Below are positions 49,023 through 64,000 of a stretch of 64,000 bases of DNA, piece by piece. The translations under genes and the position numbers were made by a program. Source of the stretch: Chrysopilus asiliformis (lineage: Eukaryota > Arthropoda > Insecta > Diptera > Rhagionidae); contig OZ035961.1 in assembly GCA_964034945.1 (NCBI GenBank), forward strand, positions 492,001-556,000, read 5' to 3'. The notes under the pieces were generated by a model, which saw only the letters and a list, made by a program, of their open reading frames with translations, was not told where the DNA came from and made no database searches. Numbering within the stretch: the first letter of the stretch is position 1; each line of letters starts with the position of its first letter.

Positions 49023-49068
49023 ATGTTTCCCATTCACAATTAATTATATAATTGTGAATGGGAAACAT
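49023..49068. repeat. 46-bp palindrome
   Basis: ATGTTTCCCATTCACAATTA, then ATTATA, then the exact reverse complement. It lies inside overlapping open frames on both strands (48,835-49,182 + and 48,769-49,203 -), neither of which has a recognisable domain. Confidence 0.8.

Positions 49069-52924
<3,856 letters not shown>

Positions 52925-53005
<81 letters not shown>
52925..53005. repeat. (TA)n microsatellite, right of the mariner
   Basis: About 40 TA dinucleotides beginning exactly at the right inverted repeat of the mariner. Probably the same array as that on the left, split by the insertion. Confidence 0.97.
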
Positions 53006-53007
<2 letters not shown>

Positions 53008-55321
53008 CAATTTAAAAACCTTTTAGCAACAATAATTTATGTTTATATTGAAAATCAACATATTGCAACTTCAATTTAAATCAAAGACTCCTGTCACATT
53101 GTTCATGAGATTAACCACTTTAAAATACTAGAAAATGTTCACATTTGTCAAAAACTTTTACAGCAATACTTGTGAGTTTTTCGATGCATTGCACCAGCAC
53201 TTCCATTTGCTTGCACTGAACGATTACCAACCAGCTCAGATCTTTCTGGACTTGAAGTTTATTGCGATGACGGTAGTTTTGTTGCTATGTGGACCATAAA
53301 GTGGTACTATCACCCCCTCAGCAATCAATTCTTGGAAAAGCTTCTCGGTGGCAAAGCTCAAAGTTTTATGTCTTGTACATGATTTACACAGAAACGATTT
53401 GTTTGCATCGAAAAATTGTTTTTAACAAAAACTTTGCCGTTGTGCTTTTCTTTTGTAAGAGTAAGAAAAGCTGTAAGAAAATTTCAACATCCAAAGAAAA
53501 TCTAGAATAAAATCACCGCAACTGACATACGAGATAGTCTATCATATGGATTGGAAGCGTTTCTTCGAAATAGAAATTCGTTCTCAATCTTCCATCAGTT
53601 CCTCCTTTTTCCGGTATTCACGTTCTATCATCGACTTGGTCGATACAAAGGTTTACCATTTGCTCCTTTTTGGACTACTCGCATCGCACTTACACAAATG
53701 AATACTATTCCATTCGATATACGACAAGTTGGTTTCTATTTTTATTCTGAAGTTATCCTCCATCAAATGGTTGAAATGTCCACCTCCTAGTGGTTGTTTC
53801 TCTTATTGACCAACCAAGTAATTCCACAACCTAGAATCTCACAAAAAAGTTCATAAGCTTCACTTATTGTGCAATAAGCTTGGCCAAAAATTCCCACAAA
53901 AGTTTCCAACTCCCAAGTCAACTCACCCCAATTCATTTCAAAAAAATGTCACCCTTCCAAAAATCTCGAGACTTCTGAAGACTTGTAAGTTTGCAATCTG
54001 TTGGACTTTGTTGTATAATTTCACACCCTACGATGTCTACAGCTGCATATTTCAACTGGCGTCCTCCGTATGTTGTGGATGTTACATAAACTTTATTGTA
54101 CTCGGAAGCACGAAAGTTTTGTATTTTGTTGTATATTCAGGCGTGTGTTGGGATTCTTCTCTAACGGTTAGTTGAATGCATACATTTTGCCTATTTTGTA
54201 CGACGGAAATTCGCAACTTTCAACAATTCTGGAACGGCTTTGAATGCCTTGAAAAAGATGCGAAAAAAGTGCTCGGAACAAATGCGGCATGAAACTTTAA
54301 GATTTTTGGTTCCTTTGTGTGTAAACATGCGGGAATAGTTTACAGCCTTAAAGAGGAAGTTTTATTCGTGACTGACGTTTCATGATTGCAGATGGATTTT
54401 ATTCGTAAATGGTGAAATTTAGGAGTGAATTAGAATGCCGATATTTTTTAAAATTTTCATACTAATTTTCTTACAGCAACCGTAGCTTTATATGAAATGT
54501 TAAGCCTTTTTACTTATTTCAAGAACTGGAAAACTTCGAACTTTATTTAAATCTCAAAAAACGGCTGCGGTTATCTAAAAATTAAAGTACTTTTTAAATC
54601 ATGAAGACTTTTTGTTTTTTGGGAGAACCGAACTTAAGAGTGCCCTTGACGTCTCTTCCTAGAATATGTTATACCAGAAGACAAATCTATTATTCGTTTT
54701 CATTTTTATTAAAAATACATACAAAAATTCATTTAAGTACAAAATACATTTATTATATGGCGATTCGTACTTCTTAAAACTAATCACTATACGTTTTTTA
54801 ATGATTGAAGCCCCCTGCAAGTTCGGGTAAAATTATCTTAACAATTTATGGTAGCACCAGATTAATTAATTTTTATGGTTTATAAACAATTCCAATAAAA
54901 ATCTTTACAAGCACGTCTCTTAAATATCTTGGCAGTAATTTATCAAACATTTGCAAAAGAGGCTGCAATACGCTTTCCTAACTAATTTAAACAAATACAG
55001 AGTTGGGAAGAATCTTTCGAAGATTGATTCGTTTTCACTAAGAAATAAATAAAACAATAATACAAAATGCGGTATGAATGATTGAGAATGAATTATTTGA
55101 TGAGGTGATTGAATTTAAATTATCCTGCACCAAAGACCCCAGCGGCAAATTTGATCACGAGTAGGTAGAGCATATGTAAAGATACGAGTTTACATGGCCT
55201 ATCGAAAGTGATCATGATTTTATCGCGATTTTTTTACATAATAACTATGAGTAATGTAATTAAATGTAAATTAGACAAAATAGAAATCTAAATTTAAATC
55301 AGTACAGCTCAGTCATCACAC
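53006..55321. other. Intergenic stretch, 3' flank of the mucin gene
   Basis: AT-rich. Open frames of 73-102 codons on the + strand (53.3-54.2 kb) lack recognisable domains. The part near 55.3 kb should contain the 3' UTR of the minus-strand mucin gene. No gene is supported. Confidence 0.4.
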
Positions 55322-58300
55322 TTATATTCTAAGATTCCTTCGTCTCTTCCCTAAATTTATCCATTCGACTGGTAGGCCAATGCTTGGATCCGCCCGCAAG
55401 GAATGACAATGTTGGATCTTTTCCGATCGTTCGCATCTTCGGCTAACGGACCAATAGGAGAATCCTCGAGGACAACGGAATATTTGTCCTTCGATACTTC
55501 CGGTGTCTTCCGATCGAGAGCATTTCACGAAGAGTGAACCGCACATCTCATCATTGAATGCGTAATGACCTTCTCCTGGACAAAGGGTATTATCCGACAT
55601 CACTTGTATCTGGAAATTGAATAAAAAATGTTTTTTTTTACTTTAAGTTAGATAGAAATTGTTTGGTTGAATTACCGTCGATTTAAATTGATGTTCGGCA
55701 TCACGAAGTGTCCGCACAGTGCCAGATTTCTGGCAGTCACCATCGCCTGGTTTCGGGGGTGTGCATCTGATCTCTTGATCATTGTATACTGTGTCGTTCG
55801 GACAGGAGAATACTACGATATTCATGTCGTAGCTGTCCGGACGATTCGTACATTGATAGAACATATTACAGCCCTGAGGATGTCGCCTGAATCCAGTCGG
55901 ACAGACAAATAGGTTTTGATTTGCATTTACATCAGGACATGGACCCTTGTTGTCTGTTGATGGGGAATTCGTAGAACCATCTGTGGGACTGATTGTCGAC
56001 GGACTCTCCGTTGATTCTGTTGCCGTTGAACTGTCTGTTGGTGAGGAAGTTGAACTCTCTGGAATTTCTGTCGTGGTTCCTGAAGAACTCTCCGTAGTGG
56101 CTGTTGGTTGCTGTCCTTCTGTTGTAACATTATTTGATGGAGATGTTGTTGTCGTTTCGGTTTGTGAAGTGGTCGTTTCAGCTGAACTCAAGGTAGTCGT
56201 CTCGGGATGTTCTGTTGTTGAGCCGTCTGTTGGAGAACTTGTAGAAGATTCTGGAGCTTCCGTTGTAGTACTATCTGTCGGTGAACTGGTGCTAGAATCC
56301 GTAGGCGAAATTGTTGACTCAGTTGGGGAACTCGTGCTTGGCGATTCAGTAGTAGTAGTTTCTCCCGGGCTTATCGTACTTGCTACGGAATCTGAGAAGG
56401 AAAAAAAAATTACTTTGTAACAACTGTAATAGCTTTTACTCTATAAAACTGTTCAAACCTGTTGTCGAAGTTTCCGTTGTTGTACCCGTTGGAGAAGTTG
56501 TGGTTGAAGAAGAGCAATCGCGAGGCGAAACATTCTCTGCATGATTGCAAGTATCTACACTTGTATCCCAGACTGTACCATTTGGACAATTGAAGTGATA
56601 CACGGTAAAATCTTTGCCATTTCCAGAGTGATCAACACATCTGTAGTATTTCGAACAGTCTTGTGGATGAGCATAGAATCCTTCCTTAGTACACTGAATG
56701 GACGAATCGGGTGGTGATGTCGTTGAATCCACTCCGATTGTAGATGTCGGTTCATTTGTAGTAGTAGATACTTCGGTGGTGCCATCAGGACTTGCAGTTG
56801 TGGTGATACTAATTGTGGACGTAACTGGTTCTGAAGTCGTTGAGTCCGGAGATTGAGTAGTTGTAGATTCCGGCGTGTGAGTCGTTGATTCTTGGAGTCC
56901 AGTAGTTGTGGATTGGGCCGGCGAAGTTGGAGTAGTAGAATCGGGACTTTCAGATGTAGTTTGGTGGGTAGTCGTTTCAGATGGACTTTCGGTAGTTTCT
57001 GATGTGCTTGGATTTTTCGGTTCTTCTGTGCTGGAACTATCGATAGGGGCGGATGTTGTAGAATCTGGATGCGCCGTCGTGGAATCTGGTGGAGCAGTTG
57101 TGGAATCCGGTGGAAGAGTTGTTGGACCGGTAGCAGTAGTAGGGGCTATCGTAGATTCTGGTTCAAGTGTTGTCGAATCAGGGCCTGAAGTTGTGGCCAC
57201 AGGCCCAGTGGTAGTCATGGGAGGATTAGTTGTTGAATCAGGAGCCACTGTAGTAGGCATAGGAGGATTTGTCGTCGAATCTGGTATACTTGTGGAAGAC
57301 TCTGGGGACTGTGTAGTTGTAGAGTCAATGGCGGAGGTTGTCGAGTCTGTTGGAGCAGTGGTGGCAGGCTGGGTAGTAGCTGTTGAAGTCGATTGCGTTG
57401 TAGACGAGGTTGAAGGATTGCTTGTTTGACCACCACATTTAGGTACCAAGTTTTCGTAATTACAGGTCTGCTGACTTTCATCCCAAGCGGTTCCTTCACC
57501 GCACATAAACTCATGCTTGGTAAATCCACCTTTTCCATTATCTACACAGCGGTAAAACTTTTTGCAGTCATCAGGATCGGCCATAAATCCTTCTGATTTA
57601 CATTCTTTACCAGCTGGATTCGTGGGAGCGCTAGTTGTGGAGGATGGTTGACTCGTTGGGGAAGTTGGTGAAGACGAATCAGGTGAACTTGTGGAGGAAG
57701 TCGTTGTGCTGGTCGGAGTTGTTGGACCAGAAGTGGTTGGCTCTTCTTTTCCTCCTGCTTCTGTGCTACCTGTGGGGCCGGTAGTTTGGGTAGTCGTTGA
57801 AGATGGAGTACTGCCCGTTGGATTGATGGGGGTTGTCGACGTGGTTCCTGTAGATGGAGCTTGAGTCGTTTGTGGAGACTGTCCGTTACAGCTTGCGACA
57901 AGATTTTTATGGTTGCAACTTTGGGTAGGTTCATCCCAAGCAGTACCGTCACCGCACTTAAACTCATGTTGTATGTAGACGCCGTCTCCATTATTTACAC
58001 ATCGGTAGAATTTTGTGCAATCATCCGGATCAGCCATGAAGCCTTCACCCTCACATTTTTTACCCGAAGGTTGATTTGGAACTGACGAAGACGTTGTAGA
58101 TTGAGTAGCCTCTGTTGACGGGTGAGTACTCGAGTCAGTTGGCGATGTTGAAGTAGGGGTTTGGTTTGGACTTGATGTTGAACTTATTGGTGTAGTCATA
58201 GTTGATGCAGTTGAAGTTGATGTAGTCGAAGTAGGTGAAGTCGAAGTAGGTGAAGTCGAAGTAGGTGAAGTCGAAGTAGGTGAAGTCGAAGTTGAGGGAG

Positions 58301-61300
58301 TTGAAGTAGGTGAAGTCGAAGTTGGAGAAGTCGAAGCTGGTGATGTCGGGGTGGGAGACGTGCTAGTTGGACTCGTGCTGGGCTGAACGGACGAACTAGT
58401 AGTGGAACCAGTCGAGTTATCGGTTCCGCTTGTTTGTCCACCTGTTTGGCATTTTGAATTACTCACTGCCCAAGGATGATTGCAGGCCTGTGCTGCATCA
58501 TCCCATACGGTGCCTTCGCCGCATTTGAATTCGACTTTGTTAAAACTGCCTTTTCCATTATCAACGCATCTATAGAACTTCTGGCAATCGTTTTCGTCGC
58601 CTATGAACCCTTCTTTCTCACATTGCATGGTAGAGCTCGGCAGTTGAGTAGGTGCAGAAGTGCTTGGTGGTAAATATTCACCGCCAGGGGTAGATGGACT
58701 GCTTGTTGAAGACTGAGCTGGTGCCTGTGTACTTGCGGGTGATTGGGTAGTGGGAGGCAAATATTGACCACCAGGTGTGGAAGAACTACTTGCGGATTGC
58801 GTCGTCGATTCATTTGGAGAGGTGGTAGTAGAGCTCTCACTGGATGTGCCAGGTTCTTTTCCATCTCCTGGTCCTGTCGGCGATGTGGTATTTTGTTCGA
58901 TGCGACACTTTGGGTTATCGACAGCCCATGGATGATTGCATGCATTTTTCGTTTCATCCCAGACAGTTGCATCACCGCACTTGAATTCGTACCTATTGAA
59001 TCCGCCTTTGCCATTGTCTACACATCTGTAGAACTTGGTACAATCGTTATCATCTCCCATAAAACCATCCCTATGACAAACGCCACCAGAACCGGCTGGT
59101 GGCGCAATAGTAGTAGTTTCACAAGGTGGTTTTGTTGTAGTAGTGTTTTCTTGGTTGGATCCTTGATTTGAGGATCCTTGATTGTTGGAAGAGCCTTGAC
59201 TACTAGAAGATCCTTGGTTGCCCGAAGAACCTTGATTACTGGAAGAGCCTTGATTACTCGAAGAACCTTGGTTGCCCGAAGAACCTTGATTGCTTGACGA
59301 TCCCTGATTGCCGGAAGAACCTTGATTGCTGGAAGATCCTTGATTGGTAGAAGAACCTTGGTTGCTTGAAGAACCTTGATTGCTTGAAGATCCCTGATTG
59401 GTGGAAGAACCTTGGTTGCTTGAAGATCCTTGGTTGCTTGACGATCCCTGATTTCCGGAAGAGCCTTGATTATTGGAAGATCCTTGGTTGCTTGACGATC
59501 CCTGATTTCCGGAAGAGCCTTGATTATTGGAAGAACCTTGATTGCTTGAAGAACTTTGATTGTTTGAAGACCCTTGATTACTTGTCGATCCAGAACCAGA
59601 AGCAGTTCCACATTTTGGGTTTTCAACATCGCGAGGATGATTGCAGGCTTGAATTTTGTCGTCCCAAACAGTTTCATCTCCACAATTAAAGTCATATTTA
59701 GTGAATCCTCCTTGTCCATTATCTACACATCTATAGAATTTTTTGCAATCATTTGGATCTCCCATGAAACCCTCTTTTGCGCAATTCGTACTAGTACTAC
59801 CTGGAGTAGTAGACGTTCCTTGATTGTTAGAAGAGCCTTGGTTGCCGGAAGACCCTTGATTGCTTGAGGATCCTTGATTATTGGAAGATCCTTGGTTGCT
59901 GGAAGAACCTTGATTGCTTGAAGAACCTTGATTGCCTGACGATCCCTGATTGCCGGATGAACCTTGATTGCTGGAAGATCCTTGATTGGTGGAAGAACCT
60001 TGGTTGCTTGAAGAACCTTGATTGCTCGACGATCCCTGATTGCTAGAAGATCCTTGGTTGCTTGACGATCCTTGATTATTGGAAGATCCTTGGTTGCTGG
60101 AAGAACCTTGAGTGCTTGAAGAACCTTGATTGCTTGAAGAACCTTGATTGCCTGACGATCCCTGATTGCCGGATGAACCTTGATTGCTGGAAGATCCTTG
60201 ATTGGTGGAAGAACCTTGGTTGCTTGAAGAACCTTGATTGCTTGACGATCCCTGATTGCTAGAAGATCCTTGGTTGCTTGAGGATCCTTGATTATTGGAA
60301 GATCCTTGGTTACTGGAAGAACCTTGATTGCTTGAAGAACCTTGATGGCCTGACGATCCCTGATTGCCGGATGAACCTTGATTGCTGGAGGATCCTTGAT
60401 TGGTAGAAGAACCTTGGTTGCTTGAAGAACCTTGATTGCTTGACGATCCCTGATTTCCGGAAGAACCTTGATTATTGGAAGATCCTTGGTTGCTTGACGA
60501 TCCTTGATTATTGGAAGATCCTTGGTTGCTGGAAGAACCTTGATTGCTTGAAGAACCTTGATTGTTTGAGGACCCTTGATTACTTGTCGATCCAGAACCA
60601 GAAGCAGTTCCACACTTTGGGTTTTCAACATCGCGAGGATGATTGCAGGCTTGAATTTTGTCATCCCAAACAGTTTCATCTCCACAATTAAAGTCATATT
60701 TAGTGAATCCTCCTTGCCCATTATCTACACATCTATAGAATTTTTTGCAATCATTTGGATCTCCCATGAAACCCTCTTTTGTGCAATTCGTACTAGTACT
60801 ACCTGGAGTAGTAGACGTTCCTTGATTGTTAGAAGAGCCTTGGTTATTGGAAGAGCCTTGATTATTGGAAGATCCTTGATTGCTAGAAGAACTTTGATTA
60901 TTGGAAGATCCTTGATTGCTAGAAGAACCTTGGTTGCTTGGGGAACCTTGGGTGCTTGAGGAACCTTGGTTGCTTGATGATCCCTGATTGCTGGAAGAAC
61001 TTTGATTGCTTGAAGAACCTTGGTTGCTTGAGGAACCTTGATTGGTTGATGAACCTTGATTGCTTGACGATCCTTGATTGCTTGAAGAACCTTGGTTGTT
61101 GGAAGAACCTTGATTGCTGGACGATCCCTGATTGTTGGAAGAACCTTGATTACCTGAAGAGCCTTGATTATTGGAAGAACCTTGATTGCTTGAAGAACTT
61201 TGATTGTTTGAAGACCCTTGATTACTTGTCGATCCAGAACCAGAAGCAGTTCCACATTTTGGGTTTTCAACATCGCGAGGATGATTGCAGCCTTGAATTT

Positions 61301-62578
61301 TGTCGTCCCAAACAGTTTCATCTCCACAATTAAAGTCATATTTAGTGAATCCTCCTTGCCCATTATCTACACACCTATAGAATTTTTTGCAGTCATTTGG
61401 ATCTCCCATAAAACCCTCTTTTTCACAATTCGTATCAGGGCTACCGGGAGTAGTAGAGGTTCCTTGATTATTTGATGATCCCTGATTGCTACCTTGACTA
61501 GACGAATTGCTCTGATTGTTATTATTGGATGAACTCTGGTTATTGTTTGATGACTGGTTGGAAGAGCTACCTTGTTGATTCGAATTGCTTTGATTGTTCG
61601 AAGAGCTTTGATTGTTAGAAGAGCTATTTGAACCTTGCTGGTTAGATGAACCTTGAGTATTGGTGGTAGATCCTTGACTAGATGAGTTTGACTGGTTGTT
61701 GCTTGAAGTTCCTTGATTAGAGGAATTTTGGTTGTTTGAGGAACTTTGGTTATTAGATGAGTTCTGGTTATTACTGGACGATTGATTTGAAGAGTTGCTC
61801 TGGTTATTCGAAGATGCTTGGTTGTTAGAATTCGATGCATTTTGCTGTGAACTTGAGGTGGTTGAGCTGGCTGATGATGTACTTGTTGAACTTTGGCTAG
61901 ATGAACTCATGTGGCTTTCCGTGCTGCTACTACTGGTCGAACTATTTGAGTGACTACTAGAAGCCGAACTCGATATGGAATTAGAATTTGAAGTGCTCAT
62001 GGATGAGTTTGTAACAGTGGTTGATGCTGTCGATGAAGAGGTTCCATCTTTTGCGGTAGTTCGCACGTTTTCACATCCCTCAACAGCCCACGGATGATTG
62101 CAACCTTGAATGCTTTGATCCCAGACACTACCTTCGCCACACTCGAACTGATATTTAGTGAAACTGCCTCCACCGTTTGCCACGCACCTGTAGAATTTCC
62201 TGCAATCGTTGACATCTCTAATATAGCCTTCTTCTATACAGGGGTTCTGGTCAGGTTGATCGGCACTTGAGTTTGGTATTCGGGCAGATTGTGTAGAATA
62301 TTGGTAAGACGCTGATTCTTGCTGACTTCCTGGAGCATTCATATCGCTATCGATTTCATTCAGGTACGAGTCAGTGCACTCTTCCCTATTGGAATCTAGT
62401 GGATGTACACAATTACTTAAATCTGTCGAAAATACTGTTCCTTCTCCGCATTCAAATTCATATGCTGTTAACTGATTGTATCCATCGTCTAGACATCGAT
62501 AAAATTTTGTACAGCTTCTGTCGTCTGCGTGGAAACCTTCTGATGGACATTGAAATGTTGTACTTTCCCCAATATATT
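55322..62578 (-). CDS. Large chitin-binding mucin with twelve peritrophin-A (CBM14) domains, 5' partial
   Basis: Exons 62578-56459, 56391-55676 and 55609-55322 join in frame (phases 1 and 0) to about 2,370 residues. The first exon begins at an acceptor (TTCCAG), so the signal-peptide exon lies further 5', unseen. Twelve six-cysteine chitin-binding domains lie at about 62551-62376, 62240-62073, 61427-61254, 60785-60612, 59783-59610, 59078-58905, 58622-58449, 58055-57888, 57602-57435, 56693-56514, 55903-55733 and 55582-55406. A typical one reads GFMGDPNDCKKFYRC...GDETVWDD...CNHP. Linkers are Ser/Thr/Pro-rich, with arrays of the hexapeptide SSSNQG between domains 3-6, suiting dense O-glycosylation. 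Such proteins bind chitin in the peritrophic matrix, tracheal or cuticular lining. Tissue cannot be told from sequence. Domains 3-5 are almost identical, indicating recent duplication. The C-terminal domains 11 and 12 are diverged. Confidence 0.9.
58196..58400 (-). repeat. 15-bp coding repeat (Thr-Ser-Pro-Thr-Ser type)
   Basis: GAAGTAGGTGAAGTC on the + strand repeats to encode STSPT units in the linker between domains 7 and 8, a mucin-like O-glycosylation track. Confidence 0.85.
59150..59600 (-). repeat. SSSNQG hexapeptide array 3 (18-bp units)
   Basis: Tandem, imperfect 18-bp units (CTTGATTGCTTGAAGAAC-like on the + strand) encode SSSNQG, SSNNQG, SSGNQG and SSTNQG between chitin-binding domains 5 and 6. 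On the opposite strand they create spurious CLKNLDC-type open frames. Confidence 0.9.
59810..60600 (-). repeat. SSSNQG hexapeptide array 2 (18-bp units)
   Basis: The longest array, about 44 units, lies between domains 4 and 5. It shows a higher-order repeat: a block beginning GCTGGAAGAACCTTGATTGC recurs about every 230 bp (roughly 59,897, 60,097 and 60,313), so multi-unit blocks have been duplicated as well as single units. Confidence 0.9.
60810..61245 (-). repeat. SSSNQG hexapeptide array 1 (18-bp units)
   Basis: About 24 units between domains 3 and 4, with more variants (SSTQG, SPSNQG, SSSNQS) than array 2. Confidence 0.88.
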
Positions 62579-63483
62579 CTGGAACGGAAAAAGTGTGAAT
62601 GATGATTTTATAAACGATCGATTTCAAAACAATTTTTTATTATTTTTTTGTTGTATTTCTTTAAATTCAGAAATTTTACAAATTCCTCAAGAAATAATAA
62701 GACAAAGATATTAAAAAATATTTGCAAAAAGAAAACCAGTATTTTGTAAAGCAAAAAGAAATAGAATTTACAGACTGATACATTAAATTCCTTGTTCTTA
62801 ACATTTTTATTTCTTCAAATATATTTTCTAGCAAAAACTACTATTGCTTATCATTTAAAAGAAATGTTTCTCTTAGTAGTTTTTTAATCGCAGCTTATTA
62901 GCTTCATTTTCAAGAATTTTATAATGAAAGTTAATAAAAACGATTTGTCTGGATATAACACTGGAAAATTGTCGAGAAAATTTCAGCATTTTTTTTTTTT
63001 TTGAAATTTCCAAGTGGATTTTTTATGCTTAAATTGTGCAACCTAGATTCAGATACTTATGATTTTTTTAGTGTTGGATTTTGAGTGGCAGCGAGGGAAA
63101 GAAAAACGGTTCATTGTAGACGAAAAAACGTTTCTATTACGTTTTCAGTAATTTTCTTTTTGGGCGGGTTCAAAAGGTTACGTATTATAAACAAGAATAA
63201 ATGTTCCAATCGGAAAATAAGTGCAAGCAAGCCATTTTTTTTTGCAAATAGAGAAACAGAGTTATGGTATTCTGTATTACAAATATAAAAGTATTAAATT
63301 TACACTAAGTTTGATTACATTTCTCTCTACATTTATATGTAGGTTTGGATAATTGTATTTGCCCATTTCGAAAACTAAAAGATTTCGAAAATTGGTATAA
63401 CAGTTGCATATTAAAATGTGTAGACATAAACCATGTTGTGTATGTTCATATATTAGAATGTTTAAGCTAGATATAGTTAGATT
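62579..63483. other. Intron or 5' flank of the mucin gene
   Basis: AT-rich. It should be the intron before the first recognised mucin exon. No signal-peptide exon could be found on the minus strand in the remaining 1.4 kb, so the gene probably continues beyond the window. Confidence 0.4.
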
Positions 63484-63833
63484 TACACTCTAATTAATTT
63501 CTGTTGGATTTCATTACATTTAATGTATGAATTCTACATTAAATGTAGTGAAATCCAAAAGCAGTGTGATTGGAAAATATAGCTTGGATTCACACAAAAA
63601 TCAGCGTGAATTCCAACAAAAATGTGTAATGATTTCATACAAAATTCCAACAAATGAATTAGTGAAATCACACAAAAGTGATTGACGTAATTCACAAAAA
63701 TCACACAAATGTAGTTTTAATTGTTGGAATTCGCACAAATTTTGTTGTGAAATCACTCAAAAATAGTGATTTTACGCGATATGTTTTTTGCAACGATATT
63801 TAGTGTGAATTCTCACAAACTATTTAGAGTGTA
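63484..63833. repeat. 350-bp inverted-repeat element with internal degenerate repeats
   Basis: Ends TACACTCTAA (63484-63493) and its complement TTAGAGTGTA (63824-63833) bracket an AT-rich, non-coding unit. Inside, 63,504-63,559 is a near-perfect hairpin (TTGGATTTCATTACATTTAA... with complementary arm), followed by many degenerate copies of a GAATTCACACAAAAA-like word in both orientations. Probably a MITE. Confidence 0.65.
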
Positions 63834-64000
63834 GAAGGGAAAAAGCTCGAAGAATAATTATTTTCCAAAACAAATGTGTGAATGGAAGTCGATTCTGATC
63901 GCTCAGGAGTTTATTCTGGCCAAGTAAAAATTCTTCTTTTAGCCAGAAAATACTTGCCAGGAAAATCCTTATAATATGCTGCATCTATAAGAGAACTATA

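Noticed and set aside
55947..57429. Plus-strand Val/Ser/Gly-rich open frames opposite the mucin
   Set aside because: Antisense shadows of Thr/Ser-rich linkers; the minus frame has splice continuity and cysteine domains.
59366..61333. Plus-strand frames with CLKNLDC-type repeats, and minus-strand frames with IKVLQATK-type repeats
   Set aside because: Out-of-frame readings of the mucin SSSNQG coding repeats; they disappear at the non-repetitive domains.
56436..62627. Mucin starting at 62,627 with residues KSIVYKII
   Set aside because: That position is TTG, not ATG; a strong acceptor at 62,579 marks the true exon start and a signal peptide must come from upstream.

Overview
The window is nuclear DNA of an insect, most likely a non-drosophilid dipteran. 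It is strongly AT-rich, gene-sparse and intron-bearing, with many small foldback (MITE-like) elements. The protein genes are animal-type: HEXIM, SMUG1, ADAT2, a C3Hc3H zinc-finger chromatin protein and a peritrophin-type chitin-binding mucin. The left third carries the arthropod microRNA cluster mir-317 / mir-277 / mir-34. The order is a dipteran-leaning inference; the arthropod assignment rests on the microRNAs and is firm.

Layout. Positions 1-24,287 hold no protein gene. Three conserved microRNA hairpins lie on the + strand, mir-317 (about 3.5 kb), mir-277 (16.3 kb) and mir-34 (18.5 kb), presumably processed from one long spliced non-coding transcript. From 24,288 to 29,811 a minus-strand, five-coding-exon gene encodes an 864-residue KANSL2/INO80D-like C3Hc3H zinc-finger protein, convergent with the microRNA transcript. 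29.8-40.4 kb is mostly non-coding, with a 456-bp inverted-repeat element, a GC-richer block near 33 kb that may be a promoter, weak candidate small exons near 34 kb, a 22-bp tandem repeat and two long perfect hairpins. HEXIM, the 7SK-dependent inhibitor of P-TEFb, follows at 40,462-42,876 (+, two coding exons).

On the minus strand SMUG1 (47,235-46,206, four exons) and ADAT2 (46,150-45,678) lie head to tail only 55 bp apart. ADAT2 appears frameshifted by a small internal deletion. From 47.4 to 51.9 kb nothing is recognised. At 52.0-52.9 kb a 905-bp internally deleted mariner sits inside a (TA)n array. From 55.3 to 62.6 kb the minus strand carries the 3' three exons of a very large secreted-type mucin with twelve peritrophin-A (CBM14-type) domains separated by Ser/Thr-rich linkers and SSSNQG hexapeptide arrays. 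Its signal-peptide exon is not visible and may lie beyond the right edge. The last 0.5 kb holds another inverted-repeat element.

The genes do not form a single pathway. ADAT2 and SMUG1 both concern base deamination (A-to-I editing in tRNA and removal of uracil from DNA) and are close enough to share transcription. Exon boundaries were placed by hand from GT/AG sites and reading-frame continuity. No searches were run.
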